Shown: piece by piece, positions 47,067-57,304 of the stretch
Numbering within the stretch: the stretch's first letter is position 1
Layout of the letters: the number at the start of each line of letters is the position of its first letter
Origin: Betaproteobacteria bacterium
Lineage (GTDB): Bacteria > Pseudomonadota > Gammaproteobacteria > Burkholderiales > Burkholderiaceae_F
Reading direction: 5' to 3'
DNA: 64,000 bases
Assembly (NCBI GenBank): GCA_016861185.1
Contig: BOKW01000001.1
Span: forward strand, 652,530 to 716,529
The notes under the pieces: generated by a model
Database searches by the model: none
Seen by the model: the letters and a program-made list of their open reading frames with translations, nothing else
Told to the model about the DNA's origin: nothing
Position numbers and translations under genes: made by a program

Positions 47067-48857
47067 TCAACCGCCCAGCCACCTCCTTCTCGCCCGCTGC
47101 GCGGCTGCGCTCGCTTTCGGATCGACCGTCAGCGTGAACCTGGGCGGCGGCTGCGTGGCGAGTTCGACCTCGAAGCGCATCAGCTCGTCGCCGCGGAAGG
47201 CGAGCAGCTCGACCGCATCGCCCGGGTGATAGCGCGCGAGCAGCGCATCGAGGTTCGACGGCTTCACGCGCAGCCCGCCGAGCGCGATCAGCATGTCGCC
47301 GCCGGACAGCCCCGCGGACTGCGCAGGCGAGCCGTCGAATACGTTTGCGATGCGGCAGTCGCCGTCGGCGTTCGTCGTCTTGACGCCCAGCAGCGCGAAG
47401 TGCGGCGGATCGACCGCGGCGCGCTTCTCGACGCGCACGCCGAAAGGCGCCAGCAGCGCTTCGAAGTCCGGATCGCGCGTGCCTTCGGTCCATTCGCGGA
47501 AGTGGCGCGCGAGCTTGAGCCCCGTGGCATCCTCCGCCGCTGCGGCGACTTCGCCTTCCTCGACACCGGTGTACGCCGCGCCGGCTTTCTGGCAGCGTTT
47601 CCACAGCAGCCGCATCAGGTCGTCGAGCGAACGATCGCCGCCGGTTTCGTGGCGGATCGTCAGGTCGAGCGCGGCGGCGACGAGCGCGCCTTTCTGGTAG
47701 TAGCTGACCACGCTGTTGGGTGCGTTCTCGTCCTGCCGGTAGTACTTGATCCAGGCGTCGAACGAGCTCTCGGCGAGCGTCTGCTTCAGCCGGCCCGTTC
47801 GCTGCATCACCGTCGTCATCGTCTTGGCGAGCGCATCGAGGTACTGCGCTTCGGTGATCAGCCCCGCGCGCGCGACCAGCAGGTCGTCGTAGTAGGAGGT
47901 GAAGCCCTCGACCGCCCACAGCAGCCGCGTGTAGTTCTCCTGCGTAAGGTCGTACGGAACGAAGGCCGCCGGGCGGATCCGCTTGGCGTTCCACGCGTGG
48001 AAGTACTCGTGGCTCGCCAGTCCGAGGAAGCTGCGGTAGCCCTCGGTCGGATCCTTCATGCCGGCGTACGGCAGCTCGTCGCGCCTGCAGACGAGCGCGG
48101 TCGAGTTGCGGTGCTCGAGCCCGCCGTGGCCTTCGCCGAGCGCCGTCGTGAGGAACGTGTAGCGCGTGAACGGCGCCTGTTTCGAGCGCGGCTCGAACAG
48201 CTCGATATGCTGTGCGCATAGCTTGGCGAGATCCGTGGTCAGGCGCTTCAGGTCGAGCTTCGGCACGCGGCCGGTGATCGCGATCTCGTGCGACACGTCG
48301 AGCACGTCGAACGCACCGCGGACGAACGTGCCCATCTCGACCGGACAGTCGATCAGCTCGTCGTAGCCGGCGGCGATGTAGGTGCCGAAGCTGCCGTAGC
48401 GCGTTCCGCGCGCGGGCGTGAGCCCGGTCGCGACCTTCCAGTCGGCGTAGCGCCTGCCCGCCGGCGGCAGCAGATCGACGAGGCAGTTGTCCTGCTCGTG
48501 TCCGAGCGCTAGCAGGAAGACGCTGGTGCCGTTGAAGAACGCGTGCGTCTCGTCCAGATGCGCGCCGCGCACCGACAGATCCCACGCGTAGACCTCGTAG
48601 GCGACCGTCAGCGGACCGCGCGCGGGCGCGGCGCGCCAGGTGTGCTTGTCGAGCTTGTCGATGTCGAGCTTGCCGTCGCCCGCCAGCGCCGTGACGCGCA
48701 CGATGTGCCGCGCGAACTCGCGGATCATGTAGCTGCCGGGAATCCACGCAGGCAGCATGAAACGCTGGCCCGCGGGATCGGGGCGCTCGACGGTGACGGT
48801 GACGTGGAAGAGGTGCGCGGCGGGATTGGCGGGGCGGATGGCGTAGTGGATCGTCAT
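47067..48857 (-). CDS. M61 glycyl aminopeptidase-family peptidase with PDZ domain
   Basis: Product of 596 residues without a signal peptide. The N-terminal beta domain is typical of M61 ([20 protein letters not shown]). The zinc site is HEYFHAWN (His283, Glu284, His287), and the third ligand is probably in [24 protein letters not shown] domain (about 490-570) has [20 protein letters not shown]. It should hydrolyse peptides with N-terminal Gly or Ala in the cytoplasm; the PDZ may aid substrate binding. The ribosome-binding site is weak. Confidence 0.92.
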   Translation of the reverse strand: MTIHYAIRPANPAAHLFHVTVTVERPDPAGQRFMLPAWIPGSYMIREFARHIVRVTALAGDGKLDIDKLDKHTWRAAPARGPLTVAYEVYAWDLSVRGAHLDETHAFFNGTSVFLLALGHEQDNCLVDLLPPAGRRYADWKVATGLTPARGTRYGSFGTYIAAGYDELIDCPVEMGTFVRGAFDVLDVSHEIAITGRVPKLDLKRLTTDLAKLCAQHIELFEPRSKQAPFTRYTFLTTALGEGHGGLEHRNSTALVCRRDELPYAGMKDPTEGYRSFLGLASHEYFHAWNAKRIRPAAFVPYDLTQENYTRLLWAVEGFTSYYDDLLVARAGLITEAQYLDALAKTMTTVMQRTGRLKQTLAESSFDAWIKYYRQDENAPNSVVSYYQKGALVAAALDLTIRHETGGDRSLDDLMRLLWKRCQKAGAAYTGVEEGEVAAAAEDATGLKLARHFREWTEGTRDPDFEALLAPFGVRVEKRAAVDPPHFALLGVKTTNADGDCRIANVFDGSPAQSAGLSGGDMLIALGGLRVKPSNLDALLARYHPGDAVELLAFRGDELMRFEVELATQPPPRFTLTVDPKASAAAQRARRRWLGG

Positions 48858-48912
48858 GGCGTGAGCCGGCGTCGACGTGCCGCGATTCTCGCAGACGGCG
48901 GGGTCCGTCCGC

Positions 48913-49617
48913 TCAATGCCGCAGCACGGCGAGCACGTCGGAATGGAACTCGCGCCGGTACAGCACGAAGACGATCCCGGCGGTGCCGAGCGCGAACGCG
49001 AGCGGCGACACGAACCACAGCAGCGCGGCGAAAGCCATGTAGTAGGCGCGCAGCCCGTCGTTGAAGGTCTCCGCCGCGAGCCCGACGACGCGGCCCGCGC
49101 GCTCGGCGAACTCCTCGCGCTTCGCGTCGCCGCGCGCGAAGGCCGCGTGGTCCGGCATCGACGCGATCAGCAGCGCGCCGAACGTGTACTGCCGCATCGA
49201 CCAGGTGAAGCGGAAGAAGGCGTAGACGAAGATGCCGGTCAGCAGCAGCAGCTTCAGCTCGATCACCACGAGCGGCGTGCGCGCCGCGAACGGGATCTCG
49301 CGCACCAGCTCGGTTGCGCGCTCGGAAGTGCCGATCACCGCGAGCAGGCCGCCGATGATCAGGATCGTCGTCGATGCGAAGAACGACGGGCTGGTCGAAA
49401 GGTTCTGCACGACCACGCCGTCGACGACGCGGTTCTCGCGGTGCGTGGTCTGCAGCATCCACAGTCGCCGATAGCGGTTGGTCGTCGCCAGCAGCGAGCC
49501 GGCGGTTTCGGCGCGCCGCTTGGCGAACCACGCGTAGCCGATCCACGCGGCGAAGAACCCGCCGAGCGCCATCCAGTCCGCGAGCGGCAACAGCCGCAAC
49601 AGTTCGAGCACTTTCAT
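48913..49617 (-). CDS. DUF599 integral membrane protein
   Basis: Product of 234 residues from ATG 49617 (MKVLELLRLLPLADWMALGG). It has about four TM helices. Family features: NRYRRLWMLQTTHRENRVVD, SPSFFASTTILIIGGLLAV and FRFTWSMRQYTFGALLIASM. DUF599 proteins are widespread in proteobacteria, and no function is established. Encoded divergently from dsbB with 86 bp between starts. Confidence 0.85.
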   Translation of the reverse strand: MKVLELLRLLPLADWMALGGFFAAWIGYAWFAKRRAETAGSLLATTNRYRRLWMLQTTHRENRVVDGVVVQNLSTSPSFFASTTILIIGGLLAVIGTSERATELVREIPFAARTPLVVIELKLLLLTGIFVYAFFRFTWSMRQYTFGALLIASMPDHAAFARGDAKREEFAERAGRVVGLAAETFNDGLRAYYMAFAALLWFVSPLAFALGTAGIVFVLYRREFHSDVLAVLRH

Positions 49618-49703
49618 CCGGCCCCGATCATCCACCGGAGCGGGTGCGCCGATCAAGCGTGCGCAGCGCCGGCCGCAGCGGGCACGCTTGCTACCATCGC
49701 CGC

Positions 49704-50204
49704 ATGCCAAGGTTGATCCACGGACTGCGCGCGTTGCATGCGCGGCGGATCTACGCCGCCGTCGTCGCCGTCGTCGTCGCGCTGCTCGCCGCGGCGCTGT
49801 ACTACCAGCACGTCGAAGGGCTCGAGCCCTGCCCGCTGTGCATCCTGCAGCGCTATGCGTTCGTCGCGGTCGGTGCAGCCGCGCTGGTCGCTGCACTCTC
49901 AGCAGGCCGCCGCTGGAGCGTCGTCGCCGGCGCGGCGGCGCTCGTCGCCGCGCTCGCCGGCGCCGGCACCGCCGCGCGGCACGTCTGGATCCAGCTTCAC
50001 CCGGAGAGCCTCGCCTGCGGACCGGGGCTGGCGACGATGATCGAGAACTTTCCGCTGTACGAAGTGCTGCCGAAGGTCTTTCGCGGCAGCGGCGATTGCG
50101 GCGTCGTCGACTGGACCTTCCTGGGGCTCACCATGCCCGCGTGGGCGCTCGTCTGGTTCGTGCTGCTGGCGCTCGCGCTCGTCGCCGCGCTCGTCCGCCG
50201 CTGA
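49704..50204 (+). CDS. dsbB: disulfide bond formation protein DsbB
   Basis: Product of 166 residues with four TM helices. First periplasmic loop pair Cys43-Cys46 in GLEPCPLCILQRYAF; second pair Cys105 (SLACGPGLATM) and Cys132 (GSGDCGVVDWTFL). DsbB re-oxidises DsbA and passes electrons to ubiquinone. No dsbA is in the window. It gives the oxidising arm that complements the DsbD/DsbC-like reducing arm found elsewhere here. Confidence 0.95.
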   Translation: MPRLIHGLRALHARRIYAAVVAVVVALLAAALYYQHVEGLEPCPLCILQRYAFVAVGAAALVAALSAGRRWSVVAGAAALVAALAGAGTAARHVWIQLHPESLACGPGLATMIENFPLYEVLPKVFRGSGDCGVVDWTFLGLTMPAWALVWFVLLALALVAALVRR

Positions 50205-50207
50205 GCT

Positions 50208-51077
50208 TCAGGGCAGGCCGAGTTCCTCGCGGATCGCCGCGGCCATCTTCGCGGCGAGCTTGGCGTAGCCGCGCCGGCTCGGGTGAATCTCGTTGTCCCA
50301 TTCGCCGGAAGAACCGTTGGCGCCGAGCGCGGCGCGCTGGATCGTGCCAAGCGTGTTGACGACGTGGAAATCGACCAGATCGAGCCCGCGCAGCAGCCGC
50401 GCCATGTGCTCGAGCAGGTAGTCGGAGATCGGGATCCAGAAGTGCTGCGGAACGCCGGCCTCGACGAGCTTCGGATACATCCATGCCGAACCGGCGCGCA
50501 CGCCGAAGATGCGCGCCGGCGCGTCGTTCGGCGTCGGGTAATCGTAGGTGTGCGTGAAGATCGGCGCGTCGCGGTTCGGTCCGCCCTCTTCGCGGATGAA
50601 ACGGACGATGCGCGTCAGGCTGTCGCTGAGGAAGGCATCGAAGCGCGCGAGCGCATCCGCGTCGATCAGCGCCGCCGGGTCGGCGGGGTCCGCATTGGCG
50701 TAGTCGACGCCGCGCCTGAGCAGATGCGGAAACGCCGCAATCAGGTCGTTGCCGCCGGCCGACAACAGGATGCCCTGGTACGGATACGCGTTGCGGTCGG
50801 CGAGATGCACGGCCAGTTCGGAAGCCCACAGGTCGATGCGCTTGCCGCCGCTCGCGGGCAGCGCCCTGCGCATGTCGTCGGCCGTGTCGCCGGGATAGGC
50901 GAGGTTGATCACGGCGCCGAAGGTTTCGAACTCGAGCGGATCGAGCATGTTGTACGCGGGGATCGCGCCGAGCGAAAACCAGGAATCGCCTTCGGCGAGC
51001 AGTGCGGGGTAGAACTCGGTGAGGACGACTTCGTTGCGTTCCAGTTCGTGCGGTTTGATGACGCGGACCTTCGGCAT
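50208..51077 (-). CDS. SGNH/GDSL-type hydrolase
   Basis: Product of 289 residues, no signal peptide. Block I is ALLAEGDSWFSLG (Ser32), with Gly in the GDTADDMRR region. The oxyanion Asn is in ILLSAGGNDLIAAF (block III), and block V is SSGEWDNEIHPSRRGYAKLA, with the catalytic Asp/His. It has the GDSW variant of GDSL. It probably hydrolyses an ester, but the substrate is unknown. Convergent with dsbB (3-base gap). Confidence 0.85.
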   Translation of the reverse strand: MPKVRVIKPHELERNEVVLTEFYPALLAEGDSWFSLGAIPAYNMLDPLEFETFGAVINLAYPGDTADDMRRALPASGGKRIDLWASELAVHLADRNAYPYQGILLSAGGNDLIAAFPHLLRRGVDYANADPADPAALIDADALARFDAFLSDSLTRIVRFIREEGGPNRDAPIFTHTYDYPTPNDAPARIFGVRAGSAWMYPKLVEAGVPQHFWIPISDYLLEHMARLLRGLDLVDFHVVNTLGTIQRAALGANGSSGEWDNEIHPSRRGYAKLAAKMAAAIREELGLP

Positions 51078-51194
51078 GCTTGTTCTCCTTCGTTGAAGCG
51101 GTCGCCGATTGGCGCCCGCGCGCGGCGCGGGCAGGTCAAGAATAAGCCGGTCGCGCGGATCATGGCGCGCCGTCGTCCGACCTCGCGACCGCTG

Positions 51195-51797
51195 TCAAGG
51201 CGACTTCAGATCGGACGGCGAATCGATGTCGAGCAGCGCGCCTTGATCGTCGACCGCGACGCGAAACGGCGGGTGGTCGGCGAGTACGCTGCGCGCGCCG
51301 GCGTCACCGGTCAATCGCGCGAGTTCTTCGAAGCAGGCGGCGGAGAAACCGACCGGATGGCCGCGGCGATCGCCGACGAAAGGCGCGGCCGCCATGTGCC
51401 CGGTGCGCAGCGCCTGCGCGACCGCGGCGATCGTCGCTGGGGCGATCGCCGGCATGTCCGCCAGCGCGATCAGCCAGCCCGCGGCATCGCTCGCCGCGCG
51501 CACGCCGCAGGCGAGGGAAGCGCCCATGCCTTCGCCGGCGCGCTCGCAGACGACAAGCCGGCAGCCGGCAGCCGCGAGCGCGGCGTGCAGCGCGCGCTGC
51601 GGTTCGTCGTCGATCGGCCGCACGACGGCGACGACTTCGTCGACCGCGGCTTTCAGATTCAACGCCGCGGCGACTGCCAGCGGCCGCCCGGCATGCGCGC
51701 CGGCCGGTGCGGGTTCGAGCAGCTTGAGCCGCACGCCGTTCGGATCGAAGCGCGCGCCCACGCCCGCGGCGAGCAGGATGCCGGCGATGGGCTTCAT
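51195..51797 (-). CDS. MobA/MocA-like molybdenum cofactor nucleotidyltransferase
   Basis: Product of 200 residues. NTP-transferase fold: IAGILLAAGVGARFDPNGVR followed by KLLEPAP (a loop related to LAAGxSxRxGxxKLL), and the metal-binding ALADMPAIAPATI. It resembles MocA/MobA-type enzymes that add CMP or GMP to molybdopterin. The likely client is the IorAB-type molybdenum hydroxylase at 54424-57148, which needs such a cofactor. The ATG overlaps the preceding gene's stop (ATGA). Which nucleotide it adds cannot be told from sequence. Confidence 0.8.
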   Translation of the reverse strand: MKPIAGILLAAGVGARFDPNGVRLKLLEPAPAGAHAGRPLAVAAALNLKAAVDEVVAVVRPIDDEPQRALHAALAAAGCRLVVCERAGEGMGASLACGVRAASDAAGWLIALADMPAIAPATIAAVAQALRTGHMAAAPFVGDRRGHPVGFSAACFEELARLTGDAGARSVLADHPPFRVAVDDQGALLDIDSPSDLKSP

Positions 51798-52012
51798 GGT
51801 TCGTCGGGCAACCGGACGATGCGCGGGTGGCGCGGATGCGCGGATTCGTGCAGCAGGTCGAACAGGTACTGCTCGATCTCATCCGGCGCGACGAAGTCCG
51901 GGATCACGAGATCGCTCGGCCGGCGCTTGCCCTCGCTGCCGACTTCGAACAGCCGCCAGCGGCCGTCGTACACGGCATCCATGCGGCGGCCGAAAACGTC
52001 GAGCCGGATCAC
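51794..52012 (-). CDS. small uncharacterised protein (DUF7661-like)
   Basis: GTG 52012 overlaps the permease stop (GTGA), and the product's own stop overlaps the next ATG. This double coupling supports a 72-residue protein. Segments: VIRLDVFGRRMDAVYDGRWR, LFEVGSEGKRRPSDLVIPDF and EIEQYLFDLLHESAHPRHPR. It resembles small DUF7661-type proteins, but I hold that loosely. No TM or signal; cytoplasmic. Function unknown. Confidence 0.65.
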   Translation of the reverse strand: MIRLDVFGRRMDAVYDGRWRLFEVGSEGKRRPSDLVIPDFVAPDEIEQYLFDLLHESAHPRHPRIVRLPDEP

Positions 52013-53373
52013 GCGCCCCGTCGCAGCCGCGCGACCACCCATACGACGACACCCGCGAGCATCACGTAGATCGCGATCTGGATCGCCCGGTTCTGCAGCG
52101 TGAACTCGAGGCTCTTGTACAGCAGGAAGGCACAGGTCGCGACGAACACCATCGGCAGAACCGGGTACATCGGCACGCGGAACGGCCGCGCGACGTGCGC
52201 GTAGCGGAAGCGCAGCACGAACAGCGCGATGCCGGTCAGCAGGAAAAAGAACCAGAATACCGGCGCGGTGAAGTCGACCATGAATTTGACGCCGCTCTGG
52301 TTGACCGCGGCGAACGCAACCAGCGCGAGCGACAGCGCGCCGGTGACGACGAACGCGACGACCGGCGCGTCGCGCCCGCCGTGCCAGCGTCCCATGAAGG
52401 CGAACAGCGGCCAGTCCCGCCCGACCGAGTAGTTCGTGCGCGCGGCGACCAGCATCGTCGCGTTGATCGAGGTCAGCGCCGCCAGTGCGACGAGCGCGCC
52501 GATCAGCTTTTCGCCGAAGGCGCCCATCGACTTCTGCGCGACGTCGGCGGCGACCTGCTTGCTGGCCTTCAGCCCGTCGAAGCCGAGCCCGACGAGCAGC
52601 GCGGCGACGAACAGAACGTAGACGATGGTCACGAGCCCCAGCGCCAGCACCAGTGCCTTGACGATCGCGCGGTTCCCGCCGCGCACCTCGGCCGAGATGT
52701 AGGCGGCTTCGTTCCAGCCGCCGAAGGTGAACAGCACGAACAGCAGCGCGGTGCCGAACAGCGGCGGCATTCCGCTCGATGCCGGCGGCGGCGGCGCCGC
52801 CGGCGCCGGACTGACGAAGCCCGACACGACCACCAGCAGGATGCCGAGCACGAGCAGCATCGACATCACGTTCTGCGTGCGCGCCGATTCGCGCAACCCG
52901 GCGACGTTGACGGCCGTGAGCAGCACGACGACCAGCGCCGCGTAGATCGCCGACGAGTGCGCGCCGAGCGACACGACGCGCGAGGCGTAGTCGCCGAACA
53001 CGAACGCGAGCAGCGCGATCGAGCCGCTCGTGATCACCGTCACGCGCGCCCACGCGAAAAAGAAGGACAGGTCTTTGCCGTACGCGCGCGTCAGGAAGTG
53101 ATAGTCGCCGCCGGCGTTCGGAAAAGTCGTCGCCAGCTCCGCGTAGCACAGCGCGCCGATCAGCGCGAGTGCGGCGCCCGCGAGCCATGCGCCGAACGTC
53201 CATTCGACCGAGCCGGTCATGCCGGCCACGAGCGGCGGAAACGAGAAGATGCCGCCGCCGATGATGATGCCGGTGATGATCATCACCGCGTCGAACACCG
53301 ACAGCGCGGGGCGCGGCGCGGCGACGACGGGCGCAGCGGCCGCGGGTGCGGCGGAACCGGTGGTGGCGCTCAT
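52009..53373 (-). CDS. APC-family amino acid permease
   Basis: Product of 454 residues from the ATG giving MSATTGSAAPAAAAP. About 12 TM helices are predicted. The amino-acid permease signature is FDAVMIITGIIIGGGIFSFP, with NAGGDYHFLTRAYGKDLSFF and AALTSINATMLVAARTNYSV. It transports an amino acid or amine; the substrate is not identifiable. It heads an overlapping trio with the small gene and the MobA-like gene. The methyltransferase terminator precedes it. Confidence 0.88.
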   Translation of the reverse strand: MSATTGSAAPAAAAPVVAAPRPALSVFDAVMIITGIIIGGGIFSFPPLVAGMTGSVEWTFGAWLAGAALALIGALCYAELATTFPNAGGDYHFLTRAYGKDLSFFFAWARVTVITSGSIALLAFVFGDYASRVVSLGAHSSAIYAALVVVLLTAVNVAGLRESARTQNVMSMLLVLGILLVVVSGFVSPAPAAPPPPASSGMPPLFGTALLFVLFTFGGWNEAAYISAEVRGGNRAIVKALVLALGLVTIVYVLFVAALLVGLGFDGLKASKQVAADVAQKSMGAFGEKLIGALVALAALTSINATMLVAARTNYSVGRDWPLFAFMGRWHGGRDAPVVAFVVTGALSLALVAFAAVNQSGVKFMVDFTAPVFWFFFLLTGIALFVLRFRYAHVARPFRVPMYPVLPMVFVATCAFLLYKSLEFTLQNRAIQIAIYVMLAGVVVWVVARLRRGA

Positions 53374-53389
53374 TGGGGGGCTCCGATGC

Positions 53390-53413
53390 AAAAAGCCCCG
53401 CGATCGCGGGGCT
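53390..53413 (-). terminator. Rho-independent terminator after the methyltransferase gene
   Basis: A perfect 20-bp palindrome, AGCCCCGCGATCGCGGGGCT, is followed on the minus strand by a T-run (AAAA on the plus strand to its left). It lies downstream of the methyltransferase gene and just upstream of the permease ATG. Confidence 0.8.
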
Positions 53414-53444
53414 CGTCGTTGAGGAAGTTGAACGGGCCGCGCGC

Positions 53445-54299
53445 TCAACGCCGCGTGCCGCTGACCTTGACCTCACCGCCCCCGGCGGCGCGCAGCGTCC
53501 CGTTGATCTCGTTGCCGCGAACCGTGCCCGTCAGCGTGCGGGTGACACCCTTGTCGTCGTTGAACGCGAAGCGGATCTCGTCGCCGCGCAGCGTGGCGCC
53601 GACCAGCGGCTGCTTGTTGCCGCCAGCGGTCACGTCGCCGCTGATCTTCTGGTACTTCTGCGTCAGCGCGACGGAAAACTGCTGGCCGCTCGCGTCGCGG
53701 AAGTTCCAGCTGCCTTCGACCTTCGCCGGGACGATCCACAGGTACGCGGTGCGGTAGTCGATCTCCGCAGTCTCGTCGGCTTCCCAGTCGCCCATGGTGA
53801 ACTGGTGCGAGGTCACGCGCGTACCGGGCCGCATGTTGAGGATCGTCGGCCGAAGCTTCAGGTTCAGTTCGGGCAGCAGATACATCGTGACGACGGTGGC
53901 TCTGCTGAAGTCCTCTTTGAAGATGTCGCCGTGGATGATCTTGACCTTGCCGGCCACGCCTTCGGCCTCGACGTAGCACTGCGCGAGCTTGACCATGTCC
54001 GGGTTGTATTCGATGCCGACCGCCGTCGCGCCGAGCTTGCCCGCGGCGATCGCGATCTTGCCGTCGCCGGCGCCGAGGTCGTAGACGATGTCCTTCGGCG
54101 TGACCTTGGCCATCGCGAGCATGCGCTGCACCAGCTCGTCGGGCGTCGGCACCCAGACGACGTCCTTGCCGGGCTGGCCCACCGACGGTTTGTAGACGCG
54201 ATCGCATTCCTTGCGATCCTTGGCGAAGGCCGAGCCGGCCGCGATCAGCAGGCCGGCGACGGCGAACGTGGTGGCACGTAGCAGCAAGCGTGGCTTCAT
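53445..54299 (-). CDS. exported class I SAM-dependent methyltransferase-like protein
   Basis: Product of 284 residues, starting MKPRLLLRATTFAVAGLLIA. The signal peptide (about 1-26) ends SAFAKDRK. The SAM-binding motif is DIVYDLGAGDGKIAIAAGKL (about 70-89), followed by AVGIEYNPDMVKLAQCYVEA. The last 100 residues are beta-rich with a repeated GxxxG pattern (FAFNDDKGVTRTLTGTVRGN), like a lipocalin-type barrel. SAM is not normally available outside the cytoplasm. The protein is either exported with a non-catalytic role or the N-terminus is a membrane anchor. Confidence 0.8.
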   Translation of the reverse strand: MKPRLLLRATTFAVAGLLIAAGSAFAKDRKECDRVYKPSVGQPGKDVVWVPTPDELVQRMLAMAKVTPKDIVYDLGAGDGKIAIAAGKLGATAVGIEYNPDMVKLAQCYVEAEGVAGKVKIIHGDIFKEDFSRATVVTMYLLPELNLKLRPTILNMRPGTRVTSHQFTMGDWEADETAEIDYRTAYLWIVPAKVEGSWNFRDASGQQFSVALTQKYQKISGDVTAGGNKQPLVGATLRGDEIRFAFNDDKGVTRTLTGTVRGNEINGTLRAAGGGEVKVSGTRR

Positions 54300-54373
54300 T
54301 TTTCGGGCTCCGTTTCGTTCCTGCTTGAAAGCGCGTAGTGGGTCGAGCGCGTGCGTTGCGCAGCGATTCTGCC

Positions 54374-54407
54374 GCAAGTGGCGCCGGCCGCAACCGGCGC
54401 CACTTGC
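54374..54407 (-). terminator. strong hairpin between the methyltransferase and iorB-like genes
   Basis: GCAAGTGGCGCCGG (54374-54387) pairs perfectly with CCGGCGCCACTTGC (54394-54407) around CCGCAA. It lies 17 bp downstream of the iorB-like gene's stop on the minus strand. No T-run follows, so termination is inferred from stem strength only. Confidence 0.5.
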
Positions 54408-54423
54408 GCCACGCATCGCCGAA

Positions 54424-56679
54424 TCAGGTGGCCGCCAGATCGAAAGGCAACCGGCGCAGCCGTTTGCCCGTCAGTTGGAACACGGCATTCGCGACGGCCG
54501 GCGCGATCGGCGGCGTGCCGGGTTCGCCCACGCCCGTCGGCGGCGCGTTGCTCGGCACGATATGCACGCTGATCTCGGGCATCTCGTCGATGCGCAGCAC
54601 CGGGTACTGGTGGAAGTTCGTCTGCTCGACCTCGCCGTTCTTCAGCGTGATCTTCCCGTACAGCGCGGCCGACAGCCCGAACACCATCGCCGACTGCACC
54701 TGCGCCTCGACGCCGAGCGGATTGACCGCGGTGCCGCAGTCGATCGCCGACGTGACGCGATGCACGCGGATCGCATTGTTCTCGATCGACACCTCGGCGA
54801 CGTGCGCGCACACGGAGCCGAAGCTCTCGTGGATCGCCACGCCGCGCGCGCGTCCTTTCGCGAGCGGCCGGCCCCAGCCGGACTTTTCGCGCACGAGATT
54901 CAGCACCGCGCGGTGCCGCGCGTGCTTGGCGTCGAGCAGCGAAAGGCGATAGGCGATCGGGTCCTGCTTCGCCGCCACCGCCAGCTCGTCGATCAGCGTT
55001 TCCATCACGTACGCGGTGTGCGTATGGCCGACCGAGCGCCACCACAGCACGGGCACGTTGACGTCCGGATGGTGCACGCTGACGCGCATGTTCGGCAGGT
55101 TGTACGGCGTGTCGACCACGCCTTCGGTCATCGTGTGATCGACGCCGTCCTTGACCAGGAACTTCTCGAACGCGGTGCCCTTGACGATCGACTGGCCGAC
55201 GATCGCGTGTTGCCACGCGATCGGGCGGCCCTTGGCGTCGAGGCCGATCGCGACGCGGTGCACGTGCAGCGGCCGGTAATAGCCGCCGCGCATGTCGTCC
55301 TCGCGCGACCACATCACCTTGACCGGCGCATCGAGACCCGCCTGCTTCATTCCCTTCGCGATTTGCACCGCTTCGACCAGGTAGTCGGACACCGGATTCG
55401 CGCGCCGGCCGAAGCCGCCGCCGGCGAAGGTCGTCACGAGATTGACCTGTTCGGGCTGCAGTCCGGCCGCTTGCGCGACGCGGATCTGGTCCACCGTCTG
55501 GAACTGCGAGCCGCACCAGACGTCGCAACGGTCCGCTTTCAGGTCGATCACCGCATTGAGCGGCTCCATCGCTGCGTGCGCGAGGTAGGGGAACTCGAAC
55601 TCGGCGTCGATGCGCCGCGCGGCAGCGCTGATCGCATCGGGCCCGCCGTCGGCGCGCGCCGGCAGACCCGGCTGCGCGGCGAGCGCCTTGTACTGCGCGA
55701 GCTGCTCGCTCGTCGTCGGTCCCGCCGGCAGATCCCACTCGATCTTCAGGCCGTCGCGCACGGTCTTCGCCGGCCAGTAGCCGTCGGCGACGACCGCCAC
55801 GCCGCTGCCGCCGCGATCGACCGGAATCACGAACATCGACTTGAAGCCCTTGACCGTGACTTTCGCCGGATCGAGGTCGGCCTGCTTGACCTTGCCGCCG
55901 AACACCGGCGGCCGCGCGACGACCGCGACCAGCATGCCCGGCAGCGTCTTGTCGATCGCGAACTGCGCGCGGCCGTCGACCTTCTCGCGCGCATCGACGC
56001 GCAGCGTCGGCTTGCCGATCAGGCGGAAATCCTTCGGGTCGGCCTTGATACCGATCTTCGCCGGCACCTCGAGTTTCATCGCGCCTTCGGCGAGCGCGCC
56101 GTAGTGGATGCGCCGCTTCTGACCGCCGATCTCGATCACCACGCCGTCGCGCGTGTCGAGCCGCGCCTTGTCGACCTTCCAGCGCTGCGCGGCGCTGGTC
56201 AGCAGCATGTCGCGCGCCGTCGCGCCGATCACGCGGAACTGCTGCCAGCTCGAAGTGACCGACTGCGAGCCGCCGGTCATCTGGATGCCGAATCCCGGAT
56301 GCGCGTAAACCTGCGCGGCGGGCGCATGCTCGGCGCGCACCTTTTTCCAGTCGCACTCGAGCTCTTCGGCGATCAGCATCGGCAACGAGGTGAAGACGCC
56401 CTGGCCGAACTCGAGCTTGTTCACGAGGATCGTCACGCTGTCGTCGGTCCCGATGCGGATGAATGCGGCCGGCGGGTAGACGAACTTCTTGCCCGGCTCC
56501 TGCGCCTGCGCGATGCGACCGCCGAGCAGCGCGCCGGCGGGCAGGCCGATGGCGAGCATCAAGCCGCCGCCGGCCACCCCGGTGACCTTGAGGAAATCGC
56601 GGCGCGCGAGCTTGATCGGCTGCGTCGTCGAAAGTTGAGCGAGCGCATCGGCGGCATCGGCTTCGAAGAGTGCCTTCAT
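54424..56679 (-). CDS. isoquinoline 1-oxidoreductase beta-subunit-type molybdopterin-binding protein
   Basis: Product of 751 residues from the ATG six bases after GGAGG. A twin-arginine-type motif (Arg26-Arg27, [16 protein letters not shown]) precedes the mature protein, implying Tat export. Xanthine-dehydrogenase-family segments: [60 protein letters not shown] and [19 protein letters not shown] (the Moco-proximal GVGE glutamate). Two-subunit enzymes of this type hydroxylate N-heterocycles or oxidise aldehydes. It pairs with the 2Fe-2S subunit upstream, 10 bases away. The substrate is unknown. Confidence 0.92.
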   Translation of the reverse strand: MKALFEADAADALAQLSTTQPIKLARRDFLKVTGVAGGGLMLAIGLPAGALLGGRIAQAQEPGKKFVYPPAAFIRIGTDDSVTILVNKLEFGQGVFTSLPMLIAEELECDWKKVRAEHAPAAQVYAHPGFGIQMTGGSQSVTSSWQQFRVIGATARDMLLTSAAQRWKVDKARLDTRDGVVIEIGGQKRRIHYGALAEGAMKLEVPAKIGIKADPKDFRLIGKPTLRVDAREKVDGRAQFAIDKTLPGMLVAVVARPPVFGGKVKQADLDPAKVTVKGFKSMFVIPVDRGGSGVAVVADGYWPAKTVRDGLKIEWDLPAGPTTSEQLAQYKALAAQPGLPARADGGPDAISAAARRIDAEFEFPYLAHAAMEPLNAVIDLKADRCDVWCGSQFQTVDQIRVAQAAGLQPEQVNLVTTFAGGGFGRRANPVSDYLVEAVQIAKGMKQAGLDAPVKVMWSREDDMRGGYYRPLHVHRVAIGLDAKGRPIAWQHAIVGQSIVKGTAFEKFLVKDGVDHTMTEGVVDTPYNLPNMRVSVHHPDVNVPVLWWRSVGHTHTAYVMETLIDELAVAAKQDPIAYRLSLLDAKHARHRAVLNLVREKSGWGRPLAKGRARGVAIHESFGSVCAHVAEVSIENNAIRVHRVTSAIDCGTAVNPLGVEAQVQSAMVFGLSAALYGKITLKNGEVEQTNFHQYPVLRIDEMPEISVHIVPSNAPPTGVGEPGTPPIAPAVANAVFQLTGKRLRRLPFDLAAT

Positions 56680-56689
56680 CGTCACCTCC

Positions 56690-57148
56690 TCAGCCGAGCG
56701 CCTTCGCGGCGTCCTTGACCGCGGCGCGGATGCGCGCGTACGTGCCGCAGCGGCAGACGTTGCCGACGAGCGCTTCGTCGATGTCCTTGTCGCTCGGGTT
56801 GCGCTTGGCCCTCAACAGCGCGGCCGCCGCCATCACCTGACCTGACTGGCAGTAGCCGCACTGGACGACGTCGTTGCGCACCCACGCGTCCTGCACGGCG
56901 CGGCCGACGCGGTCGGATGCCATCGCTTCGATCGTTACGACCTGCGCACCGGCGGCGGCCGACAAGGGCGTGCTGCAGCTTCGCACCGGTTGGCCGTTCA
57001 GGTGGACGGTGCAGGCGCCGCAGACGGCGATGCCGCAACCGAACTTGGTGCCGGTCAGCCCGAGGTGTTCGCGCAGCACCCACAGCAGCGGCGTTGACGG
57101 ATCGGCGTCGACCGACACGCCGCGTCCGTTGACGTTCAACTGGATCAT
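56690..57148 (-). CDS. isoquinoline 1-oxidoreductase alpha-subunit-type [2Fe-2S] protein
   Basis: Product of 152 residues. Plant-type cluster: Cys38, Cys43, Cys46 and Cys58 ([15 protein letters not shown] and VRSC). Second cluster: Cys97, Cys100, Cys132 and Cys134 ([20 protein letters not shown]). It passes electrons from the molybdenum site of the large subunit to an external acceptor. It has no signal peptide of its own, so it is probably exported by the Tat signal of its partner. Confidence 0.94.
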   Translation of the reverse strand: MIQLNVNGRGVSVDADPSTPLLWVLREHLGLTGTKFGCGIAVCGACTVHLNGQPVRSCSTPLSAAAGAQVVTIEAMASDRVGRAVQDAWVRNDVVQCGYCQSGQVMAAAALLRAKRNPSDKDIDEALVGNVCRCGTYARIRAAVKDAAKALG

Positions 57149-57304
57149 CGAATGAGTTCCGTCGAGGGAGTGGTAGGCGGCGGCGCCGGGGCCGCCGCGT
57201 CGAGGGGCGCTACGTTAGCAGTCCGGCACGGCGACGCCATGACCTGTTCTTGCGGCGCTCGCGCGCGGAACCCGCGCGCGAGTTCAGATGTCGCCGCGGC
57301 AGGA

